A stretch of DNA of 64,000 nt, taken from positions 92,562 to 156,561 of the forward strand of contig BQKZ01000494.1 in assembly GCA_036244855.1 (NCBI GenBank), written 5' to 3'. The notes under the pieces were generated by a model. It saw nothing but the letters and a program-made list of their open reading frames with translations, was not told the DNA's origin and made no database searches. Origin of the DNA: Temnopleurus reevesii. Taxonomy: Eukaryota > Echinodermata > Echinoidea > Temnopleuroida > Temnopleuridae. Made by a program: the position numbers and the translations under genes. Positions 25,172-39,559 of this stretch are shown here, in pieces; positions within the stretch are counted from its first letter, which is position 1; each line of letters begins with the position of its first letter.

Positions 25172-27964
25172 CTGAAGGGATAATTTCCTTTACTAGTCAG
25201 GAACATATAACGTGCCAAAGAACTTTCTCCTCTTCTCCATTTTCCATTGTTGAAATGCCACCACTTTCCATCACCCATTAGTGAACCACCTTCTAATATT
25301 TTTACCCCAAGAGATCTTATCATTTAGTTATGAAGCCTTGTTTTCTACATACTCAAGCACGGAAGCCTTTAAGACGCGTCTTAATGAAGCATTCTTCGAG
25401 CTATGTTTAACAATGAGTTTCATCGGACCCTTAATTAAGAGCTCTCATCAGAAACATTGGGTGGCTATAGTACATTTTATCCTTCAAGCTTCATAGTGAC
25501 CGGAATTTAATTTCAGTCGCGACACTTCATCTTGTCTTATCCTGGAAATGTAATGGTGTTTCTTATCACATGAGGCAATCTTTCCTTGTCAGAAATGACA
25601 CTGACGTACTCTCCCGTGCTCTTTGTAAATCCTCAATGAACATGTAAATACGAATTTTCACAGATATTGCCGAGAGCAAACCCTGATACCCCATTGCGAC
25701 CGTAACACTCATGGGACCTAATTTACCTTTCTGAAAACCAGTGGAAACCCAACAGAATAACGTTGTATGACATGTTACCTGTTTATGTAATTTTAAGTAT
25801 AAATTTCATAAATAGAAGCGATACATATATTTTGCTAAACAAATAAAGAAGAGTAATTAATAATTTAATATAATCCGTTTGAATGACATATGAGAAGTGT
25901 TTTTTTCTTTTATTTCACCTGTAGACTTCAACACAAAACTACATAAAAATATAGAAAAGTCAGGTTTGATATTTTGGTAATTTTTATCCTATTATAAAAG
26001 TATTAAACGTCTTATGTTAAACATTTGGTTTTTTTTTTGTTAAATGCATTCGAAACGGATCTGACGAAATTGAATACTGAATTCGTTAAATGTATTCGAG
26101 AAAATAAAAATTTATATAATCGGAAATGTAAGATCCAGAAATGATGAAGTTTCTTATCCCCCGTCTCTTAGATAAACGAGTCATCATTATTAGTTGGTAG
26201 GGGACAGCATTTCACAGATGCTTCTCTATCTCTCTCCAAGTAAACACGGAATCAGTATAATTAGCCAGATCTGGATGATATCCGTATGTTTTGAATCATG
26301 TTTAAACTTGGAATGTAAACCAAGTCGCATTTACTGTCCGCAAAATGAGGGGAAGGAGGATAGTGGGCGGTCGGGCAGGAGCGAAGACCGGCCAGTAAGC
26401 TTGGTGAGTGATGGTGGGAGATAGGATAATGCAAACATTTCACGGACGGAAAGAAGTCGAGTGATCGATAGGGTCTCGCTCCAGGCTTATGCTTTTTGTC
26501 CAGGGGCTTTAACGACTGCAGGACACTCCAAATCTGCTAAGACCAGCAACAAGCTATGATAACGATAATTTTGAAATTGAAGGTACACATGTAAGTTTGT
26601 GGGTGTGTACATTTATTTCACCTATTATGCGAAAATTAAGATGACGATGATTTTTATGAATGCCTCTGAATTTCTTTAATCGAGTCCCAATGCATTTATT
26701 TCGAAGTGGTAACAGTTTCTATTCTCACAATGTGGCAAGTACCAAAATCACGAAAATCAAATATTACACTTAACTCAGCTGCCCAACTAAGTCTAATAGG
26801 AACCATTTACCATTTGAAGAACCATTTGAAGATGATATGACGTTTTTTTAAGAATTGAAATGAGATCCAGGAATTGAGTTCAGTGACTTAACCTCCTCAT
26901 CGAGTTTGCTTTCACATGTACAAATGTATGTCTGGGATTTAATATCTCTTTACAAGGACAACGAGATGTAACCCTACAGATCAAAGTATCAATCATCGTC
27001 ATCTTCCACAACATTTTAATTCGTGTTTAGGTTTGGAAGATTTCTAGCTCATTATCCTCTAAATCTTTCCCGTAAGACAAGTAATGGATGCAGTCTGGAG
27101 CAGATATTGTATGTAGAGCAATTCCCGCCTCTTATCGATTAGTAGGTGATAAGGCGTGTTCCATCACACCCACAGCGGCACTCGTGCTCGCGTTAAGTCG
27201 TCTTCCTTTGGTTAAGATACTGTCGAATTAAAACACCGATAATCGTGGTGACGACGTCTCACAGCCACAGGCGATATTTCTCTCTTTCACCTACTCTCTC
27301 CATTGCATTTGATTGTGTTCTCACATACGTTAAGACAGAATTAGCCCGGATCCATGTGTGTAGGAATGTATTCATAAACGCATCCCAGATGTATACATGG
27401 AGAGAATTAAAACAGAAGAATATTTTGAAACAGGAAACGAAACATCCCTTCCCCATTAAAACAGGTTTCGATTCGTGACGACACTCATAAACGGGCTCTT
27501 ATGAATGACTGTGATTCGTGTCAGTGACTATATTTCCCATCTTCCCCCACACACTGCCGTTGTTTTGTCAGCAGCCCCCTTCGGCTGTAATCGAACATTT
27601 CAGGGGGGATGAAATTAAGTGTTGGCAATATAAACAGATTTCCATCGCAGAAGCATTTAATATATTGAAACAGATAGGTATTTCAGGTGCCGATTAACAC
27701 GTGTTTAGGGGCATCACTGAGCGGGAAGAAGCGGTGTTACAGCCCCATTTTGACATTTTTGTAAGCTCTGCTGGCAAATCGAAATAAGGCTATATCTTTC
27801 TATGACGAATGTGTTGATACATTATATAGAGACGACAATGATAATGAAATCTAATAGTACTTCTAAGAAACATATGTATTCATCATTGGCTTATGAACCA
27901 GTGTGGAGGTTTGGGGTGCAGCCCACCCCGGAAAATAAGCACATGGAGCAGTGATTCTCCGCCT

Positions 27965-27991
27965 CCCCCCCCCCCCCCCCCCCCCCCCCCC
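27965..27991. repeat. Poly-C homopolymer
   Basis: A run of about 27 C creates the Gly-rich minus-strand open frame at 27863-28093, which is not a real protein. Confidence 0.95.
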
Positions 27992-29406
27992 ATCCATCTT
28001 GAAACGCCAGGTTCGTGACTTATTTCTCATTACAATATTAGCTGGTATATGAAGTTCAACAACTGTAATACTCTCAACAATAATTGAATTCATTATTCAT
28101 GGTTATATACACCTTGCACTACCCAGGTTATGTATTTCAGCACATGACTTTATATAGATATAACTTTAAACGATACATGCAAAAGGAGAGGAAAACATTG
28201 AATCATTCAACACATTCCACTTAAATTATACACATTCTCTAACCAAAGTTCTTTGGTTGAGGTTGATATCTGATCACTAGCTCATATGATATGAATGCAA
28301 AAATCGCATTCCAAATAATTTCCCCAAAGTGCCTTCCACGAAAACCCTGGAAAGAAAGGATATGCCCACAAATGAACCCTTTAACAAGTTCAATCGTTGC
28401 AAATTAAAAAAAAGATGGAAAATCTGTACATGAGCTCAGAAGAGTCTCCCTGATAGACGTGATGGTGCTGAAAATCTACACCAGAGACCACAGAAAATTG
28501 AATTTAAACCATTTAATAAATTAACCACAATTGCACATTGCTACATTTAAGTGGTCAATAAGATTAAGACAAGAGTCATTAAAATGACGACGACAATTCC
28601 ATACTTCTCATATATCGATGCCATATATGGTAGCAGCTCAGCCTGTCATTCTACCTGAAAAAAAAAAATGCCACCAATCTTGGATCGGAATAAGCTAATG
28701 CCAATCGAGTTAATTTTACATGTTCAATAAACAAGACATTGAATCCGTGATTATTCAATTTCCGACGTTTGCACGATCCGGAAGGCTTGCAAAGGATGAA
28801 GTTATATGCTGTGCAGAATTTTACGAAGCGAAAAATTAGGCGGGTTGGCGGAGACAGCGCCAAAATTCGATCGTATTCGTGAGTGCGATTTACCCAGATT
28901 GCCTGATATTTGAGAAATCTAAGTCTGAGATTGACTTCGGAACGTCTTGTCAGTGCATTAACCTGACATAAATGCTTTGGGGAAGAGTTTGCTGGTGGTG
29001 AATGCAAAGAAGGGTGTTGTTTGTAATGTGACCCTAAGATTTATATTTAGAATCATGTTCTACCATAATGTCGTGCAATATATAGAATTTAAGTCAAGAT
29101 TTGTACAGAAAATAGATACAAATGTCTTTATAACGATCGGTTTGGCGGTAATAATAAAAAAAAAAGAAGAATGCTCCTATTTGGGTTAGTTCAAGGTAAT
29201 AATGTTTGCATTTAAATACCATTCACTGCCACAGTGTTTAAACGCAAACTAATTAACCCCACCCATCACCCATCCAACACACTTATGATCACGTGCCCCT
29301 CAACCCACTGTAAAAACATCCACACGTCGTGCCTAACACCCCCATACCGTCCTGCACATACGCACAATCCCATACACATGCACAAACTACGCACTCATAT
29401 ACAACA

Positions 29407-29411
29407 CGCAC

Positions 29412-29449
<38 letters not shown>
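29407..29449. repeat. (CA)n microsatellite
   Basis: A nearly pure CA dinucleotide run lies in a broader CA/CAC-rich stretch (about 29260-29460). The His/Thr-rich frames across it are low-complexity artefacts. Confidence 0.95.
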
Positions 29450-29451
<2 letters not shown>

Positions 29452-31043
29452 ACACCCTTCCAAAAACTGTTGTATATGTGTCATCACGAAGAATTCATGG
29501 TATTATGCAAGTGACACCATGTAAAAGTGTGAAAGCGATGTCTAAAAGAAATTCATATCATACAATGTTTGAAATGGAAATGTAAAGTGAAATTTTGCTA
29601 TAAAATATACATGCCAATAAATACAACGCAAATTTATATTTCATATGGAAGCATTTTATAAAATAGAATAGAGCCTCTTTCAAAGGAGAAAATCATAAGG
29701 TCAGCGGATACCATGCTTGTGGGATGAGAAGAAATTAACTTTTTTTTCCCTTTTTTTCTTTAATTTTTATGTTCTTTTTCGAATCAATCGTGCGGAGTAT
29801 AACACCTGAAATGACTAACGCTGGCACAAAATATTGAACAATAAGAATAATGTTGAAAGTCATCAGATATACCATAAACAATATACTGAACCGGGCAAAC
29901 TTTAGATTATGTTTAAAGATCAAAGGCAAATGTCACGACTTACTCTCATTTTGAAATATGAATAGATGTATATTATTACGATTAGTATATATTTTCCGAT
30001 GACTTACTTTAATTATCCCCATACTCATTTTTATTTTCGTAATGTGGGCGGTCTTCCTTCTAAATGGACGGAATTGCGCATTTAGCTTTTCTACTCTCAG
30101 CCGGGATGTCACTTTGGGAAATGAAAGAAAGTGATATGGAGGCTCAGTCCCAAATGACACGGGATGGGATATTGATTGACAGATATACTTACACGAACTC
30201 ACTTCAAATCGCTAAGCTCCAGAGTAAAGAGGTCTTCTTCTTGTTCCATTATGGATTTTGATCGAAAATGATAGAGAATGACTGAAACGGTGGAAATGTC
30301 CCATGGTTGACCTATGCAATAACCAAAAAAATGACCAGATTGTTTCCACTAACTTAGTCTAAGTATTATGGTGAAGTTTAATTCTGTGTACCCTTGACAT
30401 TTTATATTCTGCCTCACCCTGCCCCTCCCTCTTAGTCTCTCTTCCTCCTCACAATTTCCTGGTTTACCTTCAACAAATTACACTGGTAATCGGAATTAAT
30501 TCATTTAAACAGAAATTCGTGATTTCGCACGTTCTGTTTTGGCTCTCGTACACTAAAACCCGTGCATCTGTCGCATGAATGTTACTTTGCTCTGGAGCTG
30601 TCATATCAATATAAATGCTTCACAACATGGTTTGTTGCTTTCATGTTGCATGAAAAGTGCATTTGCGTTTGCTACAACGGAAGAATTCAGACACCTTCTA
30701 TTTTCAACACGTTCGATGTAAAAAGGAGAAGTTCCAGCTGTCTTTACCATTTACCAGATGGACAAACATTCATTAAATCTACACTGTAGCGTGATCTTGT
30801 TTGTACCTGTTTTCTACATTCCGAGTTTACTTGCGAACACTGCTATTTCTCGTATTCAAAAACCTAGAAATGGTTTTGTGTGATTTTGGCAGCCCATCTA
30901 TACATTTCACAACATTCGGTTAAGAAATGTATTACGAAACGGAAAATTGTTCCGACTTAGTTTTCGAAGAATATTTTCATACGAACTTGCACCAGGCAGC
31001 ATTTAAACTAGCCCCAACAAAATCTTATCATACCGTACATAAA

Positions 31044-31084
31044 ACACACACACACACACACACACAACTACAAACACACACACA
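31044..31084. repeat. (CA)n microsatellite, interrupted
   Basis: A CA run at 31044-31066 is followed, after a short interruption, by a second short CA run. Confidence 0.92.
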
Positions 31085-31454
31085 AATTATTACGCGAATA
31101 TGAAGTAAATTTTATCCTAGCATATATATCATTTCATTAAAAGCAACCCATTTCAACATTAACTGAATCAAGGTTTATAGGTACAAATAATATAAATGCG
31201 TAAATCCAGTTACATCACCATATTGAGGAAATAATATTCTCTGATGACTTCTTTGATAACTCAATAACGATTGCTTCTTGTAATTCAGAATAATTCGATT
31301 GTTGGTCTCACGAGAGCCATGTTAGCAAACCACACTACATGAATCAGAATTAGAATCAATCAATAATCTCCGTAATACTGCAGATTTTCTTGTCCAAAAC
31401 GCATCATGTTTCAAAGCCCAGTGAATATCACATGAAACCACAGCTGAAGTTGTA

Positions 31455-31480
31455 CACCCTTAGAAAAAAGGGTACAAAGC
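31455..31480 (+). mobile_element. Solo terminus resembling the TA-flanked CAC...TTAGA element class
   Basis: After a TA at 31453-31454 the sequence reads CACCCTTAGAAAAAAGGGTA. This is the same design as the terminus of the 931 bp element at 39560 (CACACTAAGAAATTAGGGTA): CAC, a TAAGAAA-like core, then GGGTACA. No matching right end was found, so this is at best a truncated or decayed copy. Confidence 0.35.
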
Positions 31481-33120
31481 GGAACTTTTTACTCGCATTC
31501 AGAACCGTCTCAAACATGAAAGGATATCTGTGGCCAAAATATTAATTTGTTGGTTGGTAGTATGCATAAAACCAACTCCATAATCGTTTTTTTTTTTAAA
31601 AAGGTGTTTTTTTTTTAAATATTGAATCTTTGATCGATTGGCATGAATAATAGAATTTAAAAAAGCGATTGCACGAAGACTAGTTTACACAGTGAAAGAA
31701 TGAGACGCACACACATAAGAACGCACACTTAAAGCTACAGGGATCGCACGGAGCCTGATGCGGGCGTACGGAGCCTAACTCAATCATGACTATGGGCCGC
31801 TTGGACGGTAATTCATGTAATGTCTAATAAAGTTATTTTGGGTCAATTTCATGCACTTAAGCAATATGCAAATTATTTGTACTCAAATGCCCTTTAAGTA
31901 GACAACAAACTTAGAGGAGTCTATGAACCTAAAAGGTCCCTAAAAAGTGAATGAACCTAAAAAGTGGCTTCTAGAAATGATTCAAAACCTTTGATGGAAC
32001 ATATAATGTTCGAAGGATTTTGCTTTTGAAAGCGTGAGTAGGGCATGGGAGTTTTTTTATTCCTCACGAAGGATGTTTTTTTCCTCCACTCTGCTCACAA
32101 CCGTTTCCTACAGTTCCCGTATGGTTCCGATCTCCCATCTCCATCGCCACCTCTTTATCACCATTCACATGACTTTGTTTTTACTCATCAAGCTCCCATG
32201 TCAGTTGCCTTAAAGTTCAAGAGCTGTGACAGATCGTCTTGATAGCTCTTTTATTTTACGACTTCTCTTTCCCACTTGGAAAATATTTGATCAAGATCTG
32301 GTAGTTGTTTTTAATTCTAAGGGTCATCGTTCCTTGTATATATTCCCCCATTTTTTTTTCATTCTGGTATAAACAACATGTTACAAATGTTCGGCTGTCC
32401 TCCACCCGCCGACCCTCTGAAAACGGCAGGACCTTAATGAAATAATTATTATTCCACCTTTTTTCATTAACTTGTAAACATTCACATTTTAAATCATGAC
32501 AAATCCACTCACTGACTTGTTAAAAGGTGGAAAAGTTTTACAATTTTCCTTTAAATTCCGAGTCTTCTTTTCTAAATGCGGTTAAATAATTTCTGACTTA
32601 CCGACCATATTACCTTTCTTTCTTTTTTTTTGTCCAAAGAATGATATTCATTGCATTGTGCGTAGGAACAAAATTATATTATGATATTGCTACTCCATTT
32701 CCTCCTCAGTCTTCCTCCTACTACCATGACTACTATTAATGCTGCCAAAATAGCTCTGCCTTTCTGTTTTGCATGTCTCTGATCTACTGAAGTTTGATTG
32801 CCATGCAAAATATTTCAAGATGGAGGTCGAAATGGCGACGATATTATTATCTTCCTATAAAGGATAGTATGGCGCAATGTATCACCTAGCATGCATTAAT
32901 GTAAACCGCATTCAGCGAAACTGTTCGGTGAAACTAACACAAGACATTCAGCCTTTTGATTTTGAAATCATGGTAATAGATTAGATCATTTTACACTTTG
33001 AGGGTGTAAGTGATAATGGTCGTTATATTGGCCTTGATTCAACATCGTCAAAGATGCTATGCAAAGGGATACATCGGTGGTTTATGGTGTTATCCCTCTG
33101 AAGATCACAAACTATGATGT

Positions 33121-33528
33121 ATGGAAGTCCCTAAGTATGAACCAGAGAACGTGCCGTGTGTTACGTAAAGTTTGCGGCCATGTCATGAAACTTGCGAGTT
33201 TAGACGTGAAGTGTGCGACCCAGGACGCAAAGTTTGCGACCCAAGATGCAAAGTTGGTTACCCGGCACGTCGACTTTGTGACACAGGACGTAAATGTGGG
33301 GCCCTAGCTGGGTCGCGCATTTTGCTTTCAGGTAACGAAGACGCAAAATTAAAGCCCCATGGTCGCGAAATTCTCTTCCTGGGTCATGAACTTTGTGCCC
33401 TATATTCAAGTCACACACCATTCGTCCCAGGTCACATACTTCACGTCCTAAATCACAAATGTCATAAATTGATCGCAAACCTCACGCCGCTCATTTCCTG
33501 TTATTGGGTCGTACTTTAGGGCTTCCAT
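33121..33528. mobile_element. Foldback element with 21-bp tandem repeats in its arms
   Basis: The outer ends are inverted (ATGGAAGTCCCTAAGTA on the left, and the reverse complement of the right end reads ATGGAAGCCCTAAAGTA). Similarity continues inward for most of both arms around a centre near 33335. Within each arm a roughly 21-base unit of the type TGCGACCCAGGACGCAAAGT recurs three to four times, degenerate and in opposite orientation in the two arms. Foldback transposons such as Drosophila FB and sea urchin TU elements have this structure. No transposase is present. I could not read a clear target duplication. The Cys-rich and Asp/Val-rich frames across it arise because 21 is a multiple of three. 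Confidence 0.7.
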
Positions 33529-35043
33529 GATTACGAGTACCAGTCAATGATCTACGCCTCTTCAAAATGAATTGCGTTGAGAATGCGGGAAACGTGTCGT
33601 AAAATATCGCGCCAAAAAGCATTTGATTCTTATCATACCATTAGCGGCAGTCATCCGTCATTCGCAGATAGCCTGCTTTCTCGTTACTCATTTACACCGT
33701 AAACTCGGCTCAAGTATCTGCCTATGGGATAATATGGGATGCATTTCAAAGCGTGATGTTTTTATCTGGCAAATGTCAGCTAATCCTAAATGCGAACATG
33801 TACAATGCAAACTAACTGTAATGCAATACCTTTCGAACCGATGTTGTGTAATTTCTTATTTATGAATGCATATTAAATTAATGGATCATTCTAAATCTTT
33901 TGGTGATTATTGTGTTAGATAATGTACATGGTATAATTTTGGGGAAAATGCCTCAAAATGTAACACTGATTATGTCTTTGTGTAACAAAATTTTGCATGC
34001 GTTTGCGAATGACAACATCATTTTTGTACGTGGTTCTATCATGTTCACAACTATTTTACCATCGAAAACTGATCACAATATACTGTACATCACGTAAATG
34101 CTACGCAGTGAACTTTCGGAGCAGTAAACATTGATTTGCGCGATGGCATGAAATATCCAATTCATTAGGTGAATGCTATCATCCAACGAATTGATTTTTG
34201 CCACCCGCACGGTAGCATTTATAATGTGGTTGTCTCTTTTTTGTATATACTCTTCTGCTTCTGGATAAATCTTTGACCTTATACCTTCGATTGGTTTTTT
34301 TTCTTGTCAAACATATCAACAATTTTTGACTTCATTAGGAAGCGTAATTCGAAATCCATTCTACTTGTGGTCAAGCTGGACACCTGTTATAGTCGGAAGA
34401 AACTATTGTCCATTCTCCTAATGAAAGCTACATGGGCTAGGCAAATTATTGGTGGCCTATTTCTCTTTTATTCCGAGAAATCAATGACCATAACTTCTCC
34501 TACACACAGCAATTATAAGTAGTGAATGTAGCTATACAAAACGCATATATGGGGGGGGGGGGCAATGTGTTTGATTTAATAGTTCGTCGGCACTTCAGCA
34601 AATATCTATTAACATTTTGAAGACCATTTGACGATCATCTTCAAGAGGTCAAAAAATCGCATTTGACAAATCCTCAGTTTACCAGCTGTTGTATGCTTTC
34701 AAAGGGGTTATATACCTTTTGAAAATCATTGTACAATACTATGAACATAATGATACATTACAATATATATAGGCTAATTTGCATATTTTGAATAAAAAAG
34801 TGTAAATAGTACAACAAGACGCTGCACCGTTATGAAATTTAATAAGAAAAGAAAGCAACATTATTTTTTAAAATGCAAGCATATCAATGTTCCACTGTCT
34901 GAGGAGAATTCCAGCAAGGTGCTTCCATTAAGTCATTATATAAGCTACATTGACCACAAAGGTCACTTCCAAAAGATCCCAAATCACACCTGGGTAGAGT
35001 ACAGCATAATGTAGATGGATTTTTTTCTGAAGCAAATTTGACG

Positions 35044-35115
35044 TCATCGGCTGGTTTCGAATCGCGCCCCTATGGTTGAAAGGCGTCAGTGATATAGCCT
35101 CTACATCATGCGATG
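35044..35115 (-). mobile_element. tRNA-derived SINE relic
   Basis: On the minus strand the segment reads like a decayed tRNA: a TAGAGGCTAT stretch in the D-arm position, an anticodon-arm-like CTTTCAACC, then GCGCGATTCGAAACC, close to the B-box consensus GGTTCGANTCC. No clean cloverleaf forms and the A box is poor, so it is not a functional tRNA gene. Confidence 0.35.
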
Positions 35116-38100
35116 CGTGATTTAATATGATTTTTGAATACCCCAACATTCACATGATTCATGGAAACTTTGTCTTCATTTGCTGTGGCAATATGGATCT
35201 AAATGTCGATCTGAATGAAAAATAGAGGGGAATTTTTACGTCGTAACCAACCAAGTACATTTGAACGCTCATAGGTTTATTCCATAAATATTGACTTTCG
35301 TGTCCGTTTCACGCCGAGTTAAGTATATAGATAATGATGCTGTAAGCAATTCTTTTTACTAGCAGGATGTCACGTATTGTCTCAACAAGCCTGTCACTTT
35401 GTGATGCTTCCTTTTATCTTCCAACTAATGTCTCAGAGAACGATGTGTCTTTGGAATGTATATATATATATTTCAGTGACTAACAATGCTCTCATGACAA
35501 CGCAAAAATGAAACCCCGCGACGGTGGCAGATGCTTAATTTCATCGTTTTGAATGGCGATATGTACAAAATAGTTCGAAAGGGAAATTTCTTCAGAAGTT
35601 TCTTTTGCAAAAACAATCTGCTACTTTTGAGAAAACTCTCATTCTATTCGTTTTTGACTAATCAAAGTAAATGTTATATATTCGTATATAGGATTAAAAA
35701 CATGAAAAAGGTGATATATTATATCATGCGGAGGGACAATATCAAATTAGATTTAAAAAAAAAATCATCTTATTAGATTAAAAAAAAAAGGAATACAATT
35801 TGGAGTGTTCCTCCTCGTGATTTTAATCTAGCACATTTAGAGTTAGGGTCAGGTAATTCATACCTTCATTCCGAAGTGACTTTGGGGAGTAAGGAGAAAA
35901 CTTTGGACAAGTACATTTACCTTTGTCATTAAGTTTGATACAATAAAGGATTTTCGATGGCCGTCCAAATCTATATTGACGATCCTTCATTTCATTCATA
36001 ACGGAAAGAAATCCAACAACCGGAAGATAGGCTACATTGGAGAAATTATGGACGGGCATATTGCGAAGTCACGTGGTGAACCTTGAGTTTAGCGGGAACT
36101 AACCCGAGGCAAGTCACGATGTGTCGTCTGCAATGGTCGTGTGCAAATCGATAACCCGTAAAGATTAGATGAAAATGACTAGCGCGAATTGAACGAGAAT
36201 CGATTACGTCATTTGACGTTAAGCCAATCAGGATTAATTTAGGGTAGTGCGTAGGATACCTTTGCTTTGGTTCGCTCGTATGTGTGGTAAAAACTGTTTT
36301 ATCGGATTTGGGAATGGGAAGGGAGATGTTGATGCAAAGATGTAACCAAAAAAAAAAAAAAATCGCATTTGTGGCAAGGGGGTATGTCTCCCTAAAATGG
36401 CGCGCCCCTCCTTCTATCTCCTCCACAGGTACACTGATCAGATTAGTACAATATGGATGACGGCGAGTTGTAATGGGTCGCGGTGTAATGTTTCATTTTT
36501 TTTTCGTGAAATTCATCGCACGTAGTAATTGCATTGTTCACTTTCAACTTTGCTCAATGAAATGGAAGCGGTATAATCAGTTTCATTTATCAGGCACCTG
36601 GAAAAGAACTGCCATGGAAACGTTCTTACGAGATAACCTAAAATGATTTAAGTTGTGCCTTCCAATTTCACCTATAGCGACATAACCTATATATAACTAT
36701 ACATATAAAGAAAAACAAAAGTAAGGTAACAAAATTATTAGTATATCGGTCTTGTATTATTTGAATTTGATGTTTGGAATTGGCATTTAATTGTTTTGAG
36801 ACTAGTAGTAGATCAAATGGATGGTACGCTACATGCAGAGTTGCCTTGGCATTTCTTGTCTTTCTGATTCCGTGGATCCCGATGTTTTCATTTTATATTT
36901 TGCTGTACACAACATGCTTTGACAGATTAAGTGTGCATAAGAGGTTTAGAAGTAAAAAAAGTTTTATGGGGTTTATCACTTGTTTAGAATTCGCTTTTAA
37001 AATTTTAAGGTTTGTGCGTCTTAAAATGTCAGAGGGTGCTTGAAAATGCCCACAAATTACCGAAGCTGATTTTTAGTACGGCACGATGTCCTCATGCACG
37101 AGGCACATGTTTTGGTAGAATCAAACTTTCCCCACTGATACTAAAATTACGACGATTACAGAGGCAACTGAGCCCCATAATATTATGAACATCATGTTGG
37201 TTGGCGACCAATTGTCATTTTATCGTTCTGGAAACAAGCGAGCTATTGCCTTCCTATTCGAATACTAATTCGAACGATGATTTGTCTACCGAGTTCAGTT
37301 TATAAATAAACAATGTTAAAAGTCAACTGTCATTGATAAGCCTTCGCACATGGCTCCATCCCTTCCAGATGATGAATTTAGATTTAAAGGCGTAACGATA
37401 TAAACTATTTCCGTAAAATAAAGTGGGACACGGACAATAGATCCGTACGCCGTGTATTCAACTATGCGGACACAACAATCACAACCCGGTTCCGATTTGA
37501 ATAGCATTACAAATGACCATTGATTTGCGTTCGACTTAATGTGTCGGAAATAGTTTATATCGTGTCATTTACGCCTAGTGTCTTTACTTAACCACTTTAT
37601 TGTGTTTTCCGATATTGTTAAGAAAAGCTGGCAGAGTCCTGGTTTCGCGTGCAAATAAAATAAGTACTGGCGCAATAATTTACTAAATGACAAATAATGG
37701 TAAAGTGACCAATTTCAGTCTCCTTTCCGGTTTTATTCATAAATTGCACTTAGATAATGGCTAATTGATTGAACACACAGTGACCGTGTTGACATGCTCC
37801 TATTCTTCATTACGTATTTCTTCTCCTCTTTCGCACAAATTGTAATGACGATAAAAATGCATTTCTTTATTCAAATGTTTTCTTTTTGGAAGGCAAGTTG
37901 ATAACGATCTTAGTTGGTCTTTTTTCAGTGGACAATCTTGGTGAAAATTATTAGCTAACGGTATCATCTTCTAAAAAAGCTTGTAATAATATAGGATTGC
38001 CCGTACGCATTTGCTACCTTTTTTATATCGGCAAAGCCATGTACTTTATACCGTTACCCGATTCAGACCCATATTTTTTGTTACAATCACTACTTGAGCA

Positions 38101-38518
38101 AAATTGAACCGTCCGTCCCAATGACCAAATTATCTAGCCACTAACTAAATTGAAACACCATTTTTAAAAGCGTTAAGGTAGTGGTTGAATATTTCGAATC
38201 ATTGAATCGGTTGCATATTATTTGAATTTGAACGGACAAACGTAATATCTTTTCTATTTCCCCCGCAAGTGCCATCTACATGTATATAGGTTGGCCATAT
38301 TAAAAAAAAAATCCCTTTTATAATACAGCAATTAAGATACCATACTGAGCCGTCTTTCAATGACGTTCAACATGATAGTTGGTTTTCATTTCTAGACGAT
38401 TTCTAACCCACCAGCAAATTTCCCATATTTTCTGTATGATTGACCATAATCACCAAGTGGTTTCACTCTCTCCGCCAATTAGTATTCTCACGAGACCAAC
38501 TTACGCTTTTGATGAACT

Positions 38519-38543
38519 CCCCCCCCCCCCCCCCCCCCCNCCC
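38519..38543. repeat. Poly-C run containing an N
   Basis: The C homopolymer is interrupted by an undetermined base at 38540. The proline run in the frame at 38379-38585 is an artefact of it. Confidence 0.95.
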
Positions 38544-39559
38544 GAGCTAACCAACGAAGATCACAAGCTTGATGACGATCAATGAAGTTCATACGTTTGG
38601 TAACGATCTGCCAGATGAGTACAATTTCTATTTTCGGTCAAGAAAGAAGTGGTTACACTCCCATGGGAGAATCGAATTTACCCCCTAGAAGAGCTTCCCA
38701 ATTCATCCAAGTGGTAATTTGCCGATCATTATAGGCCTCGAGCAAGGGAAGGTATTATACTCCTTCATAATCAAAGCTTTCCACCCAGATCGAGGGTTCT
38801 TGACCTTCATCAGCCGACTGGGATGGCGGTAATGAATAGCGCCCTTTATCACAAAAAAAACAAAACAAAGACATCGACCTGAATCATTGAAATTCAGAGA
38901 AATTAAGAAAATTAGTTCAAGGAAGAGCAAATGTTAGACCTCTTTTTCTTACTATAAAGCAGAAGTCATTGATTAATTGATATTGGATGATAGCGACTAG
39001 AATTGAATCGATGGAGGGATGGATGTTTGTGAAGCATGACCGAGAGGAGACGGTTGTCTTGAAGGCAAAAGGCAGACTTTCTTGTAATCATGAATGAGCA
39101 TATAGTCTGGACATGAATTATTGTGTCCTAATTGCATATATACAAACTTTAATGCTGACTGAGACTTGAGCAAGGAATCCATCATGATTCTCTTTTCTCC
39201 ATCAAAGAGCGAGCGTGGGAGCAGAGTAATGTTCTTTAGGAGTAAGAGATACCCTTATCTTTATATTGGACAATCTGATTTCTCGATCTACTTTATTTTT
39301 ACATTTTGTTCATTCTGATTACGGGTAAAGTCAAGCAAGTCTTTTGGCAGCTAACTTTTTAAATATTATTTTTTTATCTTGGAGATGTCAGTTTTACTAA
39401 AAAAAACCTTTATAGGATGTTGCTTTTTAAGATATTATTCAACTACAAGCTTATACCTAACGTATTTCAGTGCAGTATTATCAATTACCTTTCAATTAAA
39501 CGTATCACGCAAGGTTTTGAACACGCTTTGGTTTGTGAATCATAACCCAGAGGAACCTA

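Noticed and set aside
29234..29524. His/Thr-rich ORFs in the CA microsatellite
   Set aside because: Low-complexity translation of a dinucleotide repeat.
33172..33519. Cys-rich frame reading CDPGRKVCDPRCKVG as a secreted protein
   Set aside because: It arises from 21-base repeats (a multiple of three) in a foldback element; another frame across the same bases is equally periodic.
36046..36426. 126-codon minus-strand ORF with a Phe run
   Set aside because: It depends on an A homopolymer and shows no recognisable domain or splice context.
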